Origin: Christensenella sp. UBA3770
GTDB lineage: Bacteria > Bacillota > Clostridia > Christensenellales > CAG-1252
Assembly: GCA_002371075.1 (NCBI GenBank)
Contig: DFFS01000082.1
Coordinates: forward strand, 463-25,671
Length of the DNA: 25,209 nucleotides
Direction of reading: 5' to 3'
The notes beneath the pieces are model-generated. The model searched no databases and was not told the DNA's origin. It was given only the letters and a program-made list of their open reading frames with translations. The position numbers and the translations under genes are program-made. Shown piece after piece: positions 1 to 6,597 of the stretch (its first letter is position 1; the number at the start of each line of letters is the position of its first letter).

Positions 1-106
1 GCGGGATTTTTTCGTTGCGCCTCGTTATTGCACCACTCTCCGCGCTCGCGAAAGCTGCAACACCAAAAAACCCTCATCGCGCAAAGATAAATCTTCGCGC
101 AATCGC

Positions 107-157
107 GCCGCAATACCCCAAAGAATTATCTGAATTCTTCGGGGACCCCAACGCGGC
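107..157 (-). repeat. 51-nt GGGGTCCCC hairpin unit 1
   Basis: The outer arms are GCCGC/GCGGC. The CCCC/GGGG arms enclose a variable stem AAGAATT/AATTCTT with loop ATCTG. It lies in the reverse orientation relative to units 3-8. Confidence 0.85.
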
Positions 158-163
158 TTTCAC

Positions 164-214
164 GCCACAATACCCCAAATAATCTTTAGGATTATTCGGG
201 GACCCCGATGTGGC
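164..214 (-). repeat. 51-nt GGGGTCCCC hairpin unit 2
   Basis: The outer arms are GCCAC/GTGGC, a compensated base-pair change relative to unit 1. The inner stem is AATAATC/GATTATT with loop TTTAG. Confidence 0.85.
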
Positions 215-255
215 TTTTCACGCTCCCTTTACAAAAGGGCGACAAGGGGTGAAAA
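215..255. repeat. Nested inverted repeat
   Basis: The outer arms TTTTCAC (215-221) and GTGAAAA (249-255) enclose an inner hairpin CCCTTT (225-230) / AAAGGG (234-239) with loop ACA. It directly abuts hairpin unit 2. It does not resemble a terminator because no T-run follows. Confidence 0.6.
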
Positions 256-516
256 TCCAACATTCCTTCCGACGGCATCGCCGTCAATTCATGAGCCGCA
301 GGCTCAATTCATGAAGCATAGCTTCAATTCATGACCATAGGTCAATTCATTCTTTCATCCTTAACTTCTCGCAAAGCGAGAAACTTCACTGTGCGCGAAC
401 GTGTACAACTTCACAGACATAGTCAACTTCACTTTGATTGCTTTGCGATCAAAACTTCACCATAATGCAATCTCCGATTGCAATTCATGAAGCATAGCTT
501 CAATTCATGGCGAAGA

Positions 517-567
517 GCTGCATCGGGGTCCCCGAGAAATCCAATAGATTTCTTGGGGTATCGCAGC
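517..567 (+). repeat. 51-nt GGGGTCCCC hairpin unit 3
   Basis: The outer arms are GCTGC/GCAGC. The inner stem is AGAAATC/GATTTCT with loop CAATA. The change in both arms relative to unit 4 keeps the pairing. Confidence 0.85.
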
Positions 568-572
568 GTAGA

Positions 573-623
573 GCTGCGTTGGGGTCCCCGAAAAATCCAA
601 TAGATTTTTAGGGGTGTTGCGGC
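573..623 (+). repeat. 51-nt GGGGTCCCC hairpin unit 4
   Basis: The outer arms are GCTGC/GCGGC, with one T-G wobble. The inner stem is AAAAATC/GATTTTT with loop CAATA. Confidence 0.85.
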
Positions 624-699
624 AAGGTCAATTCATGAGCCTTAGGCTCAATTCATTCCTCCCCGTGCGCTATGGGTTTATTATAATTTGTTAGTTTTC

Positions 700-729
700 T
701 TCCCAATTCCCTTAAAAAAGTTGTATAAT
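700..729 (+). promoter_or_regulatory. Promoter of the lipoprotein gene, abutting the ATG
   Basis: A perfect -10 box TATAAT lies at 724-729. A weak -35 TTCCCA lies at 700-705 with an 18-bp spacer. Only six bases separate the -10 from the ATG at 736, so transcription would start at or next to the start codon. No Shine-Dalgarno sequence precedes the gene. Confidence 0.55.
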
Positions 730-735
730 TGTTGT

Positions 736-3700
736 ATGGTGCAAAAAGCTTTGAAAAATACGGCGCTTTTGGCGCTTGTCATAGCCCTCTGTCTCTGTTG
801 CGTTTTTTTTGCGTGCGCGTGTGAAGATGCGTCTGTCACGGTGGATTTTTCCCTTACGGGGGAGATCGTCGGAGGCGCCTCTTTGCCCCTTGAGGTGACC
901 TTTGCCGGCGACAAGGAAAAGGTTGCCGCGTGCGAAAATGCGGAATGCGTCTTTGAGGTGGTTTTGGGCACGGCGTTTGCGGAGGTCAAGGACGGCAAGA
1001 TCCTGATCTCGGACGACGTAAAAAAAGGGGATGCGTTTTCCGTCCGTTTGACGGTCAACGGTTTGTCCGTAACGAAGGATTTTGTCGTTGCGGGCGCCAA
1101 GCCCCTTTCTTTAGAGAGCGTGGAGCTCGTTTGCCCCGAGAGCGCGGCGGCGGGGGAAACGGTGGAACTGCGTTCCGTCGTCAAACCTGCGGGTATAAAC
1201 GCGCTTACGGTCTATACGGTCGTTTCGGGCGACGCCACCGTCAGCGGCAATCTTTTGACGGTTTCATCTTCGGCGGACGGCGGCGAAGTGGTCGTCAGGG
1301 CAACCGTCGGCGAAAAGGTTGATCAAAAAACCATCAAGATCTCCACCGTGCAAACGCAGGAGTTGTACGTTTCCCTCTCCGGCGATAGGGCTCTTCCCGG
1401 TGCGGAAGTTCCCTTTGTCGTCACAAAAGTCCCTGCGGAAAGCACTTTCCCGGTCACGTACACCGTTCAAGGCGGTCATGCGGCGGTGGACGCGGCGCGG
1501 TCGATGATCCTGCTTGACGCGGATGCTCCGATGGGCTCCGAGGTGGTCGTGGTCGCGCGCTCCGGCAATGTGGAGGCAACGGCGCGGATCACGTTGGGCT
1601 ATCCCGTTGCGGAGGATATTTCCGCACGCGGCGGCATTGTGATCCCGGGGGCGGAGCGGACCATTGAATTTTCGCTTTATCCCGCAACGGCGGATGCTTC
1701 CGCCGTGGTGGTCTCCCTCTTGGAGGGCGGTGAAAACGTGGAGTGGCAGGGAGGCACCTCCTTCCGCGTGACGGATGACGCCCCGCAAGACGCCGAGATC
1801 ACCTTTTTACTTACCGCAAACGACGAGGTCTTTACCGCGGTCACCTATACGGTGGGGAAAAAGGCAATGACCTCTCTTTCCATTTTCACGTCAAGTCCCA
1901 CGTCCTATCTTGCAAGCGGCGCGTCCGTGACTTTCAGTTACGTCACCGAGCCTGCGGACATAGAGCAAGCCGTTCACTATCGCGCGACGGCGGGCGCCGA
2001 TCTCGTTGTGATCAACGGCAACGTCGTGACCGTCAAGGACGGCGCGGATATCGGCGAAGTGACCGTCGTGGCTGAAAGCGAGGACGGCACCGTCAGCAAC
2101 GAGGTCAACCTGACCGTCAGCGGCAGGTATTCCCGCAGGGTGTATTCCTCTTGGGCAAACGTGACCTTCTCGTCGGGCGGGGAAAACAGCTGTGTGTGGA
2201 TGGTTTTGCCGTCAACGTTAAACGCCGGCGCGCTGACCGTCCTTGTCCCCTACGAGATCACCGACCTCGTCATTCAGGGGTGTTACGACGGCACGGACGC
2301 AACGGCGTATAAGGACCTGTACTTCTATTTCAGAAACACGTCGGAACGCAGCGTGACGCTATGGGATTTTGCCTCGATCGCCACGCTGGGCTTGGGCGGC
2401 ACGGTCTTTGACCTTGGCTCCTCCGGCGAAACGGAGATCATTCTCAAGGGGCAAAACCTGATCCGCGCGGACAGCCCGTTCTTTATCGACAACAGCGGCG
2501 AAGAGGTGGATGGCGTTTGGGACGCCAAGAAAGACTACAATTCGGCGCAACAGGCGGCGCGTCGCTCAGGCAAGCCCGGTTACCGCGGTACGGCGGGCGG
2601 CACAGCCGTCAGCGGGTACGCGCTTACCTTCCGTGGGGATGGCACCTTGACGGCAGAGGCGGGCAGCGGCGTCAACGGCACGGCGGGCGGCAAGGGCGCA
2701 AACGCGGTGTATGACGGCAGTTTGGCTTATCTTTCCGGCTCGGGCGGCGCGGGCGGCAACGGCGGCGACAGCGGCGCGGCGATCTATGCTTACAGGGCAA
2801 GCTTCCTTTCCGGCTTCGTTACGGCGATCCCCGGCAACGCGGGTCTTGGCGGCTCGGGCGGCGCGGCAGGCTCCATCGAGGCGCTTGCGGGATACAGCGT
2901 CACAAAGGCGGCGGGCTCGGCGGGCGCAAACGGTGAAAACGGGGCGGCTTACGGCGCCGTTAAGGCAAAGACCATCGTTGGCGATCACTACCTTTCTTCG
3001 GTGGGCACGGTAAAAAGCTCAAACGCGATCTACGTCGGCACGCTTGCCGATCTTACGGACCGGCTCTCGCGCTTCTACGGCGTTTCCGTGTTGTACGGCA
3101 ACAAACTTTATAATCCCTACAAAAACAAATCCAAGAGCAACCGCTATTTGATGGAAGAGCAAACCGGCGCGGCGGCATTGATGCTTCAAACCAACTTTTT
3201 GATGTACACGATGTCCGTGATGCCCAAAAACTGTTGGAACGAGGTCAGATACCGCACCGGCACCAAGGTAACGATCTACCTTTGCAAATCCATCACGTCG
3301 GGGATGGGCAGCACCATTTTGGGCTTGACCAGCGACAAAAACAACGTGTGGTTCGCCACGTTTGGGACGGACCTACGCGGTGTGTTCTACAGCGGCTACT
3401 TCAACATTATGCTGCACGAATTTACGCACGTTTTCCATTACCAATTCTCCGCAAGCGGGCGCTCGGCGTTTGAAGCGGGACTCAAAAGCTACAATTACGG
3501 TTTGGATTACAAGAGCAGCTACGGATCCAACGACAGGGTGTACGGTATGAACGCAAGCAACACCGAAGCCAACAGCTGTTTCTTTACGGCGTATTCGCGC
3601 AAGTCGGTCATGGAGGATGCGTCGGAGACGGTTTCGATCGCCTGCACCTTCCGGTCGTCCGTCACGCCCCTTGTCAAGGGCACCAATCTTTACAACAAAT

Positions 3701-3798
3701 TTATGTACTTGGCGGAAAGCTTCTCGCGCGATTACGAAACCCTCTCGCCCTTTATTACGGGCAAGGTGCTGTTTGGCGATCGCCGTCTTGCGGAATAA
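736..3798 (+). CDS. Large surface lipoprotein with Ig-like repeats and HExxH protease-like C-terminus
   Basis: The protein is 1020 aa. The ATG at 736 is chosen because it gives a clean export signal: Lys at 4 and 7, a hydrophobic stretch at 9-26, then Cys27/Cys29 in a loose lipobox. Residues about 30-490 look like several bacterial Ig-like (Big-type) beta-sandwich repeats of roughly 90-100 residues. Residues about 615-742 are extremely rich in Gly, Ala and Ser. The C-terminal part contains HEFTH (His894, Glu895, His898) and, about 60 residues on, EDASE (from Glu960). This is the layout of gluzincin-type zinc peptidases, where a downstream Glu is the third ligand. The protein is probably anchored outside the membrane. 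Substrate unknown. The zinc-peptidase reading is inference from motif spacing. The gene appears monocistronic, with a hairpin field upstream and a new promoter downstream. Confidence 0.8.
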   Translation: MVQKALKNTALLALVIALCLCCVFFACACEDASVTVDFSLTGEIVGGASLPLEVTFAGDKEKVAACENAECVFEVVLGTAFAEVKDGKILISDDVKKGDAFSVRLTVNGLSVTKDFVVAGAKPLSLESVELVCPESAAAGETVELRSVVKPAGINALTVYTVVSGDATVSGNLLTVSSSADGGEVVVRATVGEKVDQKTIKISTVQTQELYVSLSGDRALPGAEVPFVVTKVPAESTFPVTYTVQGGHAAVDAARSMILLDADAPMGSEVVVVARSGNVEATARITLGYPVAEDISARGGIVIPGAERTIEFSLYPATADASAVVVSLLEGGENVEWQGGTSFRVTDDAPQDAEITFLLTANDEVFTAVTYTVGKKAMTSLSIFTSSPTSYLASGASVTFSYVTEPADIEQAVHYRATAGADLVVINGNVVTVKDGADIGEVTVVAESEDGTVSNEVNLTVSGRYSRRVYSSWANVTFSSGGENSCVWMVLPSTLNAGALTVLVPYEITDLVIQGCYDGTDATAYKDLYFYFRNTSERSVTLWDFASIATLGLGGTVFDLGSSGETEIILKGQNLIRADSPFFIDNSGEEVDGVWDAKKDYNSAQQAARRSGKPGYRGTAGGTAVSGYALTFRGDGTLTAEAGSGVNGTAGGKGANAVYDGSLAYLSGSGGAGGNGGDSGAAIYAYRASFLSGFVTAIPGNAGLGGSGGAAGSIEALAGYSVTKAAGSAGANGENGAAYGAVKAKTIVGDHYLSSVGTVKSSNAIYVGTLADLTDRLSRFYGVSVLYGNKLYNPYKNKSKSNRYLMEEQTGAAALMLQTNFLMYTMSVMPKNCWNEVRYRTGTKVTIYLCKSITSGMGSTILGLTSDKNNVWFATFGTDLRGVFYSGYFNIMLHEFTHVFHYQFSASGRSAFEAGLKSYNYGLDYKSSYGSNDRVYGMNASNTEANSCFFTAYSRKSVMEDASETVSIACTFRSSVTPLVKGTNLYNKFMYLAESFSRDYETLSPFITGKVLFGDRRLAE

Positions 3799-3814
3799 AG
3801 TGAGAGTCGGCGGC

Positions 3815-3844
3815 TTGACTTTGCCGCCTGCAATATACTATAGT
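3815..3844 (+). promoter_or_regulatory. Sigma-A type promoter for galE
   Basis: -35 TTGACT lies at 3815-3820 and -10 TATAGT at 3839-3844, with an 18-bp spacer. The -10 lies inside a perfect 12-base palindrome (3835-3846, ATACTATAGTAT). The -35 lies in the loop of a GGCGGC/GCCGCC hairpin that may end the upstream transcript. A small GATCG/CGATC hairpin precedes the AAGGAGG ribosome binding site. Confidence 0.6.
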
Positions 3845-3888
3845 ATTAAAACTGAAATCGATCGTCTTTGCGCGATCAAGGAGGAAAA

Positions 3889-4899
3889 ATGAAAGCACTT
3901 GTCACAGGAGGAGCGGGATACATCGGCAGCCACACCGTCGTGGAACTTTTGAACGAGGGCATCGACGTCGTCGTGGCGGATAACCTCAGCAACAGCAGCG
4001 AGGAAGCCATTCGTCGCGTGGAAAGGATCACGGGGAAACGGGTCAAGTTTTACAAAGCGGATGTCTGCGACAAATCGGCGGTGGAGGCGATCTTTGACGC
4101 CGACAAGCCGGATTTCGTCATTCATTTCGCAGGGCTCAAAGCCGTGGGCGAAAGCGTGGAAAAGCCGGTGGAGTACTACCGCAACAACATCGACTGCACG
4201 TTGACTCTTTTGGAGGTCATGAAGGAAAAGGGCGTCAAAAAGTTTATCTTTTCCTCTTCCGCAACGGTGTACGGCGACCCCGCAAAGTTGCCCGTGACGG
4301 AGGATTTTCCGCTGTCCACGACCAACCCGTACGGCACGACGAAGCTGTTTATCGAACGCATCTTGCAGGACGCGGCGTTTGCGGACAAGGAGCTTAGCGT
4401 GGTGCTTTTGCGTTATTTCAACCCCATCGGCGCACACGAGAGCGGCTTGATCGGCGAAGATCCCAAGGGGATCCCCAACAATCTGGCGCCGTATATTGCC
4501 AAGGTTGCGATCGGCGAGCTTCCCACCATTCACGTTTTCGGAACCGATTACCCCACCAAGGACGGCACCGGCGTCAGGGACTATATCCACGTCGTTGACC
4601 TTGCCAAAGGGCACGTTGCCGCCATTCCCAAGCTAAACGAGGCGGGCGTGCATATCTACAACCTCGGCACGGGCGTCGGTTACAGCGTCTTGGAGGTCAT
4701 CGCCGCGTTTGAAAAGGCGGTGGGCAAGCCGCTTGACAAGGTGATGGCGCCCCGTCGCGGCGGCGACATCGCGGCGTGCTATGCCAGCGCGGAAAAGGCA
4801 AAGAGGGAGCTTGGTTGGGAGGCAAAACTGACGCTTGACGATATGTGCGAGAGCTTGTGGAACTTCCGTAAAAACAATCCGCACGGATACGAGGCGTAA
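3889..4899 (+). CDS. galE: UDP-glucose 4-epimerase
   Basis: The protein is 336 aa, the usual length for GalE. It is an NAD-dependent short-chain dehydrogenase/reductase-fold enzyme that interconverts UDP-glucose and UDP-galactose (EC 5.1.3.2) in the cytoplasm, for the Leloir pathway and for cell-surface sugar supply. The N-terminal Rossmann motif GGAGYIG is at residues 7-13. SSSATVYG (122-129) holds the catalytic Ser124, and Tyr148-x-x-x-Lys152 (YGTTK) is the catalytic pair. The ATG at 3889 follows AAGGAGG at ideal spacing. The next gene begins three bases after the stop, so the two are cotranscribed. No other Leloir gene is in the window, so a role in envelope polysaccharide is as likely as galactose use. 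Confidence 0.96.
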   Translation: MKALVTGGAGYIGSHTVVELLNEGIDVVVADNLSNSSEEAIRRVERITGKRVKFYKADVCDKSAVEAIFDADKPDFVIHFAGLKAVGESVEKPVEYYRNNIDCTLTLLEVMKEKGVKKFIFSSSATVYGDPAKLPVTEDFPLSTTNPYGTTKLFIERILQDAAFADKELSVVLLRYFNPIGAHESGLIGEDPKGIPNNLAPYIAKVAIGELPTIHVFGTDYPTKDGTGVRDYIHVVDLAKGHVAAIPKLNEAGVHIYNLGTGVGYSVLEVIAAFEKAVGKPLDKVMAPRRGGDIAACYASAEKAKRELGWEAKLTLDDMCESLWNFRKNNPHGYEA

Positions 4900-4902
4900 C
4901 CC

Positions 4903-6150
4903 ATGGCTGAAAAGCGCGACAGCAAAAAGAAGTCCGCAAACAAGGCGGAGAAAGCGGTTGTCAAAGCCGCAAAGCGGACGGCAAAAAAGCACCCCGGAGT
5001 GGTTGTCGCCATCATCGTGATCGTGCTTGTGCTCATTGCGGTAGGCGTGGTGCTTTACCTAAAAGTGGACAAAGTCCACGACGCCGTCAATTCGCTGTTT
5101 GCTCAAAACAAGGCGGAAGTGCAAAACACCGTATCCGCCCCGCCCAAAGCCAACACGTACGGAGACAAGGATCTTTCCTTTCACTTTTTGGAACTCGGCA
5201 ACAATTACACGGGGGACAGCACGTATATCAAAGCGGGTGACGTTGACATTTTGATCGACGCCGGCTCCCGGCAAGACAGCGCAGACGCCATCGGCAACTA
5301 CATTGACACCTATTGCACCGACGGCAAGCTTGAATACGTGATCGCAACGCACGCGCATCAGGATCACATTGCCGGTTTTACCAACACAAAAAGCAGGGCG
5401 GGCGTGTTTAAACGGTACGAATGCGGCGTCATCATCGATTTTGCTTTGACCAACGCGACGAGCGCCGTTTACACCAATTACGTTGCGGCGCGCGACGAAG
5501 AAGTCGCGGCGGGCGCCAAGCACTATACCGCAATGGATTGCGCTGCGGAGCGGAATGGGGCGCAAAAGACGTACGTTCTCGGCGAAGGGATGTCGATGAC
5601 CATTCTCTATCAGCGTTTTTACGAGGAAACTTCGGGGGACGAAAACAACTATTCCGTCTGTGTACTGTTCAATCACGGGGACAACTACTATTTGTTGACG
5701 GGCGACCTTGAAAAGGAGGGCGAAGCCTCCCTTGTGGAGAACAACGCCTTGCCGGAGGTAAAGCTGTTTAAGGCAGGACATCACGGGTCCTATACCGCGT
5801 CAACGGACGCGCTGCTTTCCGTCATCAAACCGCAAATCGTTTGCGTTTGTTGCTGCGCCGGCGCGGTGGAATACACGCAAAATGCGGAAAACACCTTCCC
5901 CTCTCAGGCGTTTATCGACCGCGTGGCTCCCTACACGACGCAGGTGTACGTGACGACCGTCGGCAGCGTGGAGTACAGCACGGAAAAAGGCAAATACGTG
6001 GACGTGGGTTTTGCCTCGATGAACGGCAACATCACCGTACTCAGCAGCAACGGGGCGGTCACCGTGACCTGCTCAAATGGCAACACGCTTTTGAAGGATA
6101 CCGAATGGTTTCAAAACAACCGAACGCGCCCGCCTGCGTGGGCGTCATAA
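4903..6150 (+). CDS. Membrane-anchored ComEC/Rec2-like MBL-fold hydrolase
   Basis: The protein is 415 aa. It has a Lys-rich cytoplasmic N-terminus (1-30), one transmembrane helix (about 31-53), then an extracytoplasmic metallo-beta-lactamase fold. The metal-binding motif HAHQDH is at residues 150-155 (His150, His152, Asp154, His155). Further family motifs are TGDLE (266-270) and GHHGS (292-296). This pattern is that of the competence-protein ComEC C-terminal domain and of stand-alone 'ComEC-like' hydrolases. No ComEC channel domain is present, so this is not the DNA-uptake channel itself. Substrate unknown; nuclease or phosphodiesterase activity is a family-based guess. It sits three bases downstream of galE, probably translationally coupled. 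Confidence 0.85.
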   Translation: MAEKRDSKKKSANKAEKAVVKAAKRTAKKHPGVVVAIIVIVLVLIAVGVVLYLKVDKVHDAVNSLFAQNKAEVQNTVSAPPKANTYGDKDLSFHFLELGNNYTGDSTYIKAGDVDILIDAGSRQDSADAIGNYIDTYCTDGKLEYVIATHAHQDHIAGFTNTKSRAGVFKRYECGVIIDFALTNATSAVYTNYVAARDEEVAAGAKHYTAMDCAAERNGAQKTYVLGEGMSMTILYQRFYEETSGDENNYSVCVLFNHGDNYYLLTGDLEKEGEASLVENNALPEVKLFKAGHHGSYTASTDALLSVIKPQIVCVCCCAGAVEYTQNAENTFPSQAFIDRVAPYTTQVYVTTVGSVEYSTEKGKYVDVGFASMNGNITVLSSNGAVTVTCSNGNTLLKDTEWFQNNRTRPPAWAS

Positions 6151-6172
6151 AACGCTTGCGCGAAAGGCGTTT
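6150..6172 (+). terminator. Weak terminator-like hairpin after the MBL gene
   Basis: AAACGCTT pairs with AAGGCGTTT (one G-T wobble) around a 7-base loop. There is no T-run beyond the stem. It overlaps the -35 of the next promoter, so termination is uncertain. Confidence 0.3.
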
Positions 6173-6185
6173 GCGGTGATATAAT
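6156..6185 (+). promoter_or_regulatory. Promoter for the small membrane protein, and possibly the aro operon
   Basis: -35 TTGCGC lies at 6156-6161 and a perfect -10 TATAAT at 6180-6185, with an 18-bp spacer. I see no good promoter between 6200 and the aromatic leader peptide at 6437, so this may also drive the aro leader and operon. Confidence 0.55.
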
Positions 6186-6216
6186 ACAATTATTCCAAAA
6201 AAAGGAGATTTTTATT

Positions 6217-6432
6217 ATGGCAAAGAAAAAAGGCGGCGCATACGGCTTTGGTTGGCTGATCAACGTGATCCTCGCCATCTTCCCCCTCACCAGCTTGATC
6301 CTCGGTATCGTTACGCGTGTGTCCCGCGGCAAGGTTCTCGGCGCGGTGCTGAACTTCTTCCTGTTCCCGCTTTTCTGGATCGTGGATATCATCACGGTCG
6401 TTTTGGACAACAAACTTGCCTTCCTTGCGTAG
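6217..6432 (+). CDS. Small two-helix membrane protein
   Basis: The protein is 71 aa and of unknown function. A basic N-terminus (AKKKGG) is followed by two hydrophobic helices, about residues 13-34 and 41-63, joined by a short basic turn (TRVSRGK). The ribosome binding site AAAGGAG is well placed before the ATG at 6217. Its stop codon (6430-6432) is four bases upstream of the aromatic leader peptide ATG, so ribosomes finishing this gene could restart on the leader. It does not match the YqaE/Pmp3 pattern that I know. A link to aromatic amino acid handling is only suggested by position. Confidence 0.75.
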   Translation: MAKKKGGAYGFGWLINVILAIFPLTSLILGIVTRVSRGKVLGAVLNFFLFPLFWIVDIITVVLDNKLAFLA

Positions 6433-6436
6433 AACA

Positions 6437-6493
6437 ATGAAAGCAAACGGGTTTTTTTATTACGCATATTATTCGATTGCGGATCTTCAATAG
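6437..6493 (+). CDS. Aromatic leader peptide (attenuator peptide)
   Basis: This is an 18-codon open frame, MKANGFFYYAYYSIADLQ. Two Phe codons (TTT TTT, 6452-6457) are followed by Tyr codons (TAT TAC, then TAT TAT after one Ala), so six of seven consecutive codons are Phe or Tyr. It ends at TAG 6491-6493, 37 bases before a strong terminator hairpin and 105 bases before aroF. Such an arrangement is the hallmark of ribosome-mediated attenuation: stalling at Phe/Tyr codons when these amino acids are scarce lets an antiterminator form. The frame has no obvious Shine-Dalgarno sequence. The preceding gene stops four bases upstream, so reinitiation is the likely way it is translated. Function is inferred from composition and position. 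Confidence 0.8.
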   Translation: MKANGFFYYAYYSIADLQ

Positions 6494-6494
6494 T

Positions 6495-6540
6495 ATCGGC
6501 TGTTTTTGCGTTATAGAAAAGGGACAAAGAAGCGGTCGAT
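6495..6540 (+). promoter_or_regulatory. Candidate antiterminator pairing in the aro leader
   Basis: ATCGGCT (6495-6501) can pair with AGC...CGAT in the terminator 5' arm (6531-6540), with a GGT bulge, and would break the terminator. A ribosome halted on the Phe/Tyr codons leaves 6495-6501 free. One that reaches the stop at 6491-6493 covers it. A second possible partner is GCGGATC (6479-6485) against GATC...CCGC of the terminator. Pairings were found by eye, not folded computationally. Confidence 0.45.
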
Positions 6541-6560
6541 CGTCGGCCGCTTTTATTTAT
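6530..6560 (+). terminator. Attenuator terminator upstream of aroF
   Basis: A ten-bp stem AAGCGGTCGA (6530-6539) / TCGGCCGCTT (6543-6552) has one T-G wobble and a TCG loop, and is followed by TTATTTAT. It sits 38 bases before the aroF ATG and after the leader peptide stop. It is therefore better explained as an attenuator of the aro operon than as a simple end of the upstream gene. A small GCGC/GCGC hairpin with a TTCGG loop follows, just before the aroF ribosome binding site. Confidence 0.8.
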
Positions 6561-6597
6561 AAATAACTGCGCTTCGGGCGCTGTAAAGGAGCAAACA

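Larger units (their letters stand above)
1..680. repeat. Intergenic hairpin field 1
   Basis: No credible gene is visible in this stretch. It is packed with short inverted repeats. From 271 to 349 the hairpins GACGGC/GCCGTC, TGAGCC/GGCTCA, TGAAGC/GCTTCA and TGACC/GGTCA follow one another about every 20 bases, each with a 3-base loop and separated by ATTCA. From 366 to 459 a second series (TTCTCGC/GCGAGAA, TGTGCGC/GTGTACA, GAC/GTC, a 9-bp TTTGATTGC stem) is separated by ACTTCAC. TGCAATC/GATTGCA and TGAAGC/GCTTCA follow at 466-502, and TGAGCC/GGCTCA at 636-650. Four longer 51-nt hairpins are listed separately. The period is not a multiple of three, so this is not a repeated peptide. The left edge (1-106) holds only a weak hairpin around AAGAT/ATCTT. 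Confidence 0.85.

Noticed and set aside
271..515. CRISPR-like array
   Set aside because: The constant words are only 5-7 bases and the variable parts are themselves palindromes reused between fields. There are no cas genes.
688..735. Upstream TTG start for the lipoprotein
   Set aside because: It would place extra residues before a clean signal peptide and overlap the -10 box.
1264..1788. 174-aa antisense frame in the lipoprotein gene
   Set aside because: It is a shadow of the real frame, with no start signal and biased composition.
6433..6597. T-box riboswitch before aroF
   Set aside because: No T-box consensus, Stem I or specifier region is seen. The region is too short, and the leader peptide explains it better.
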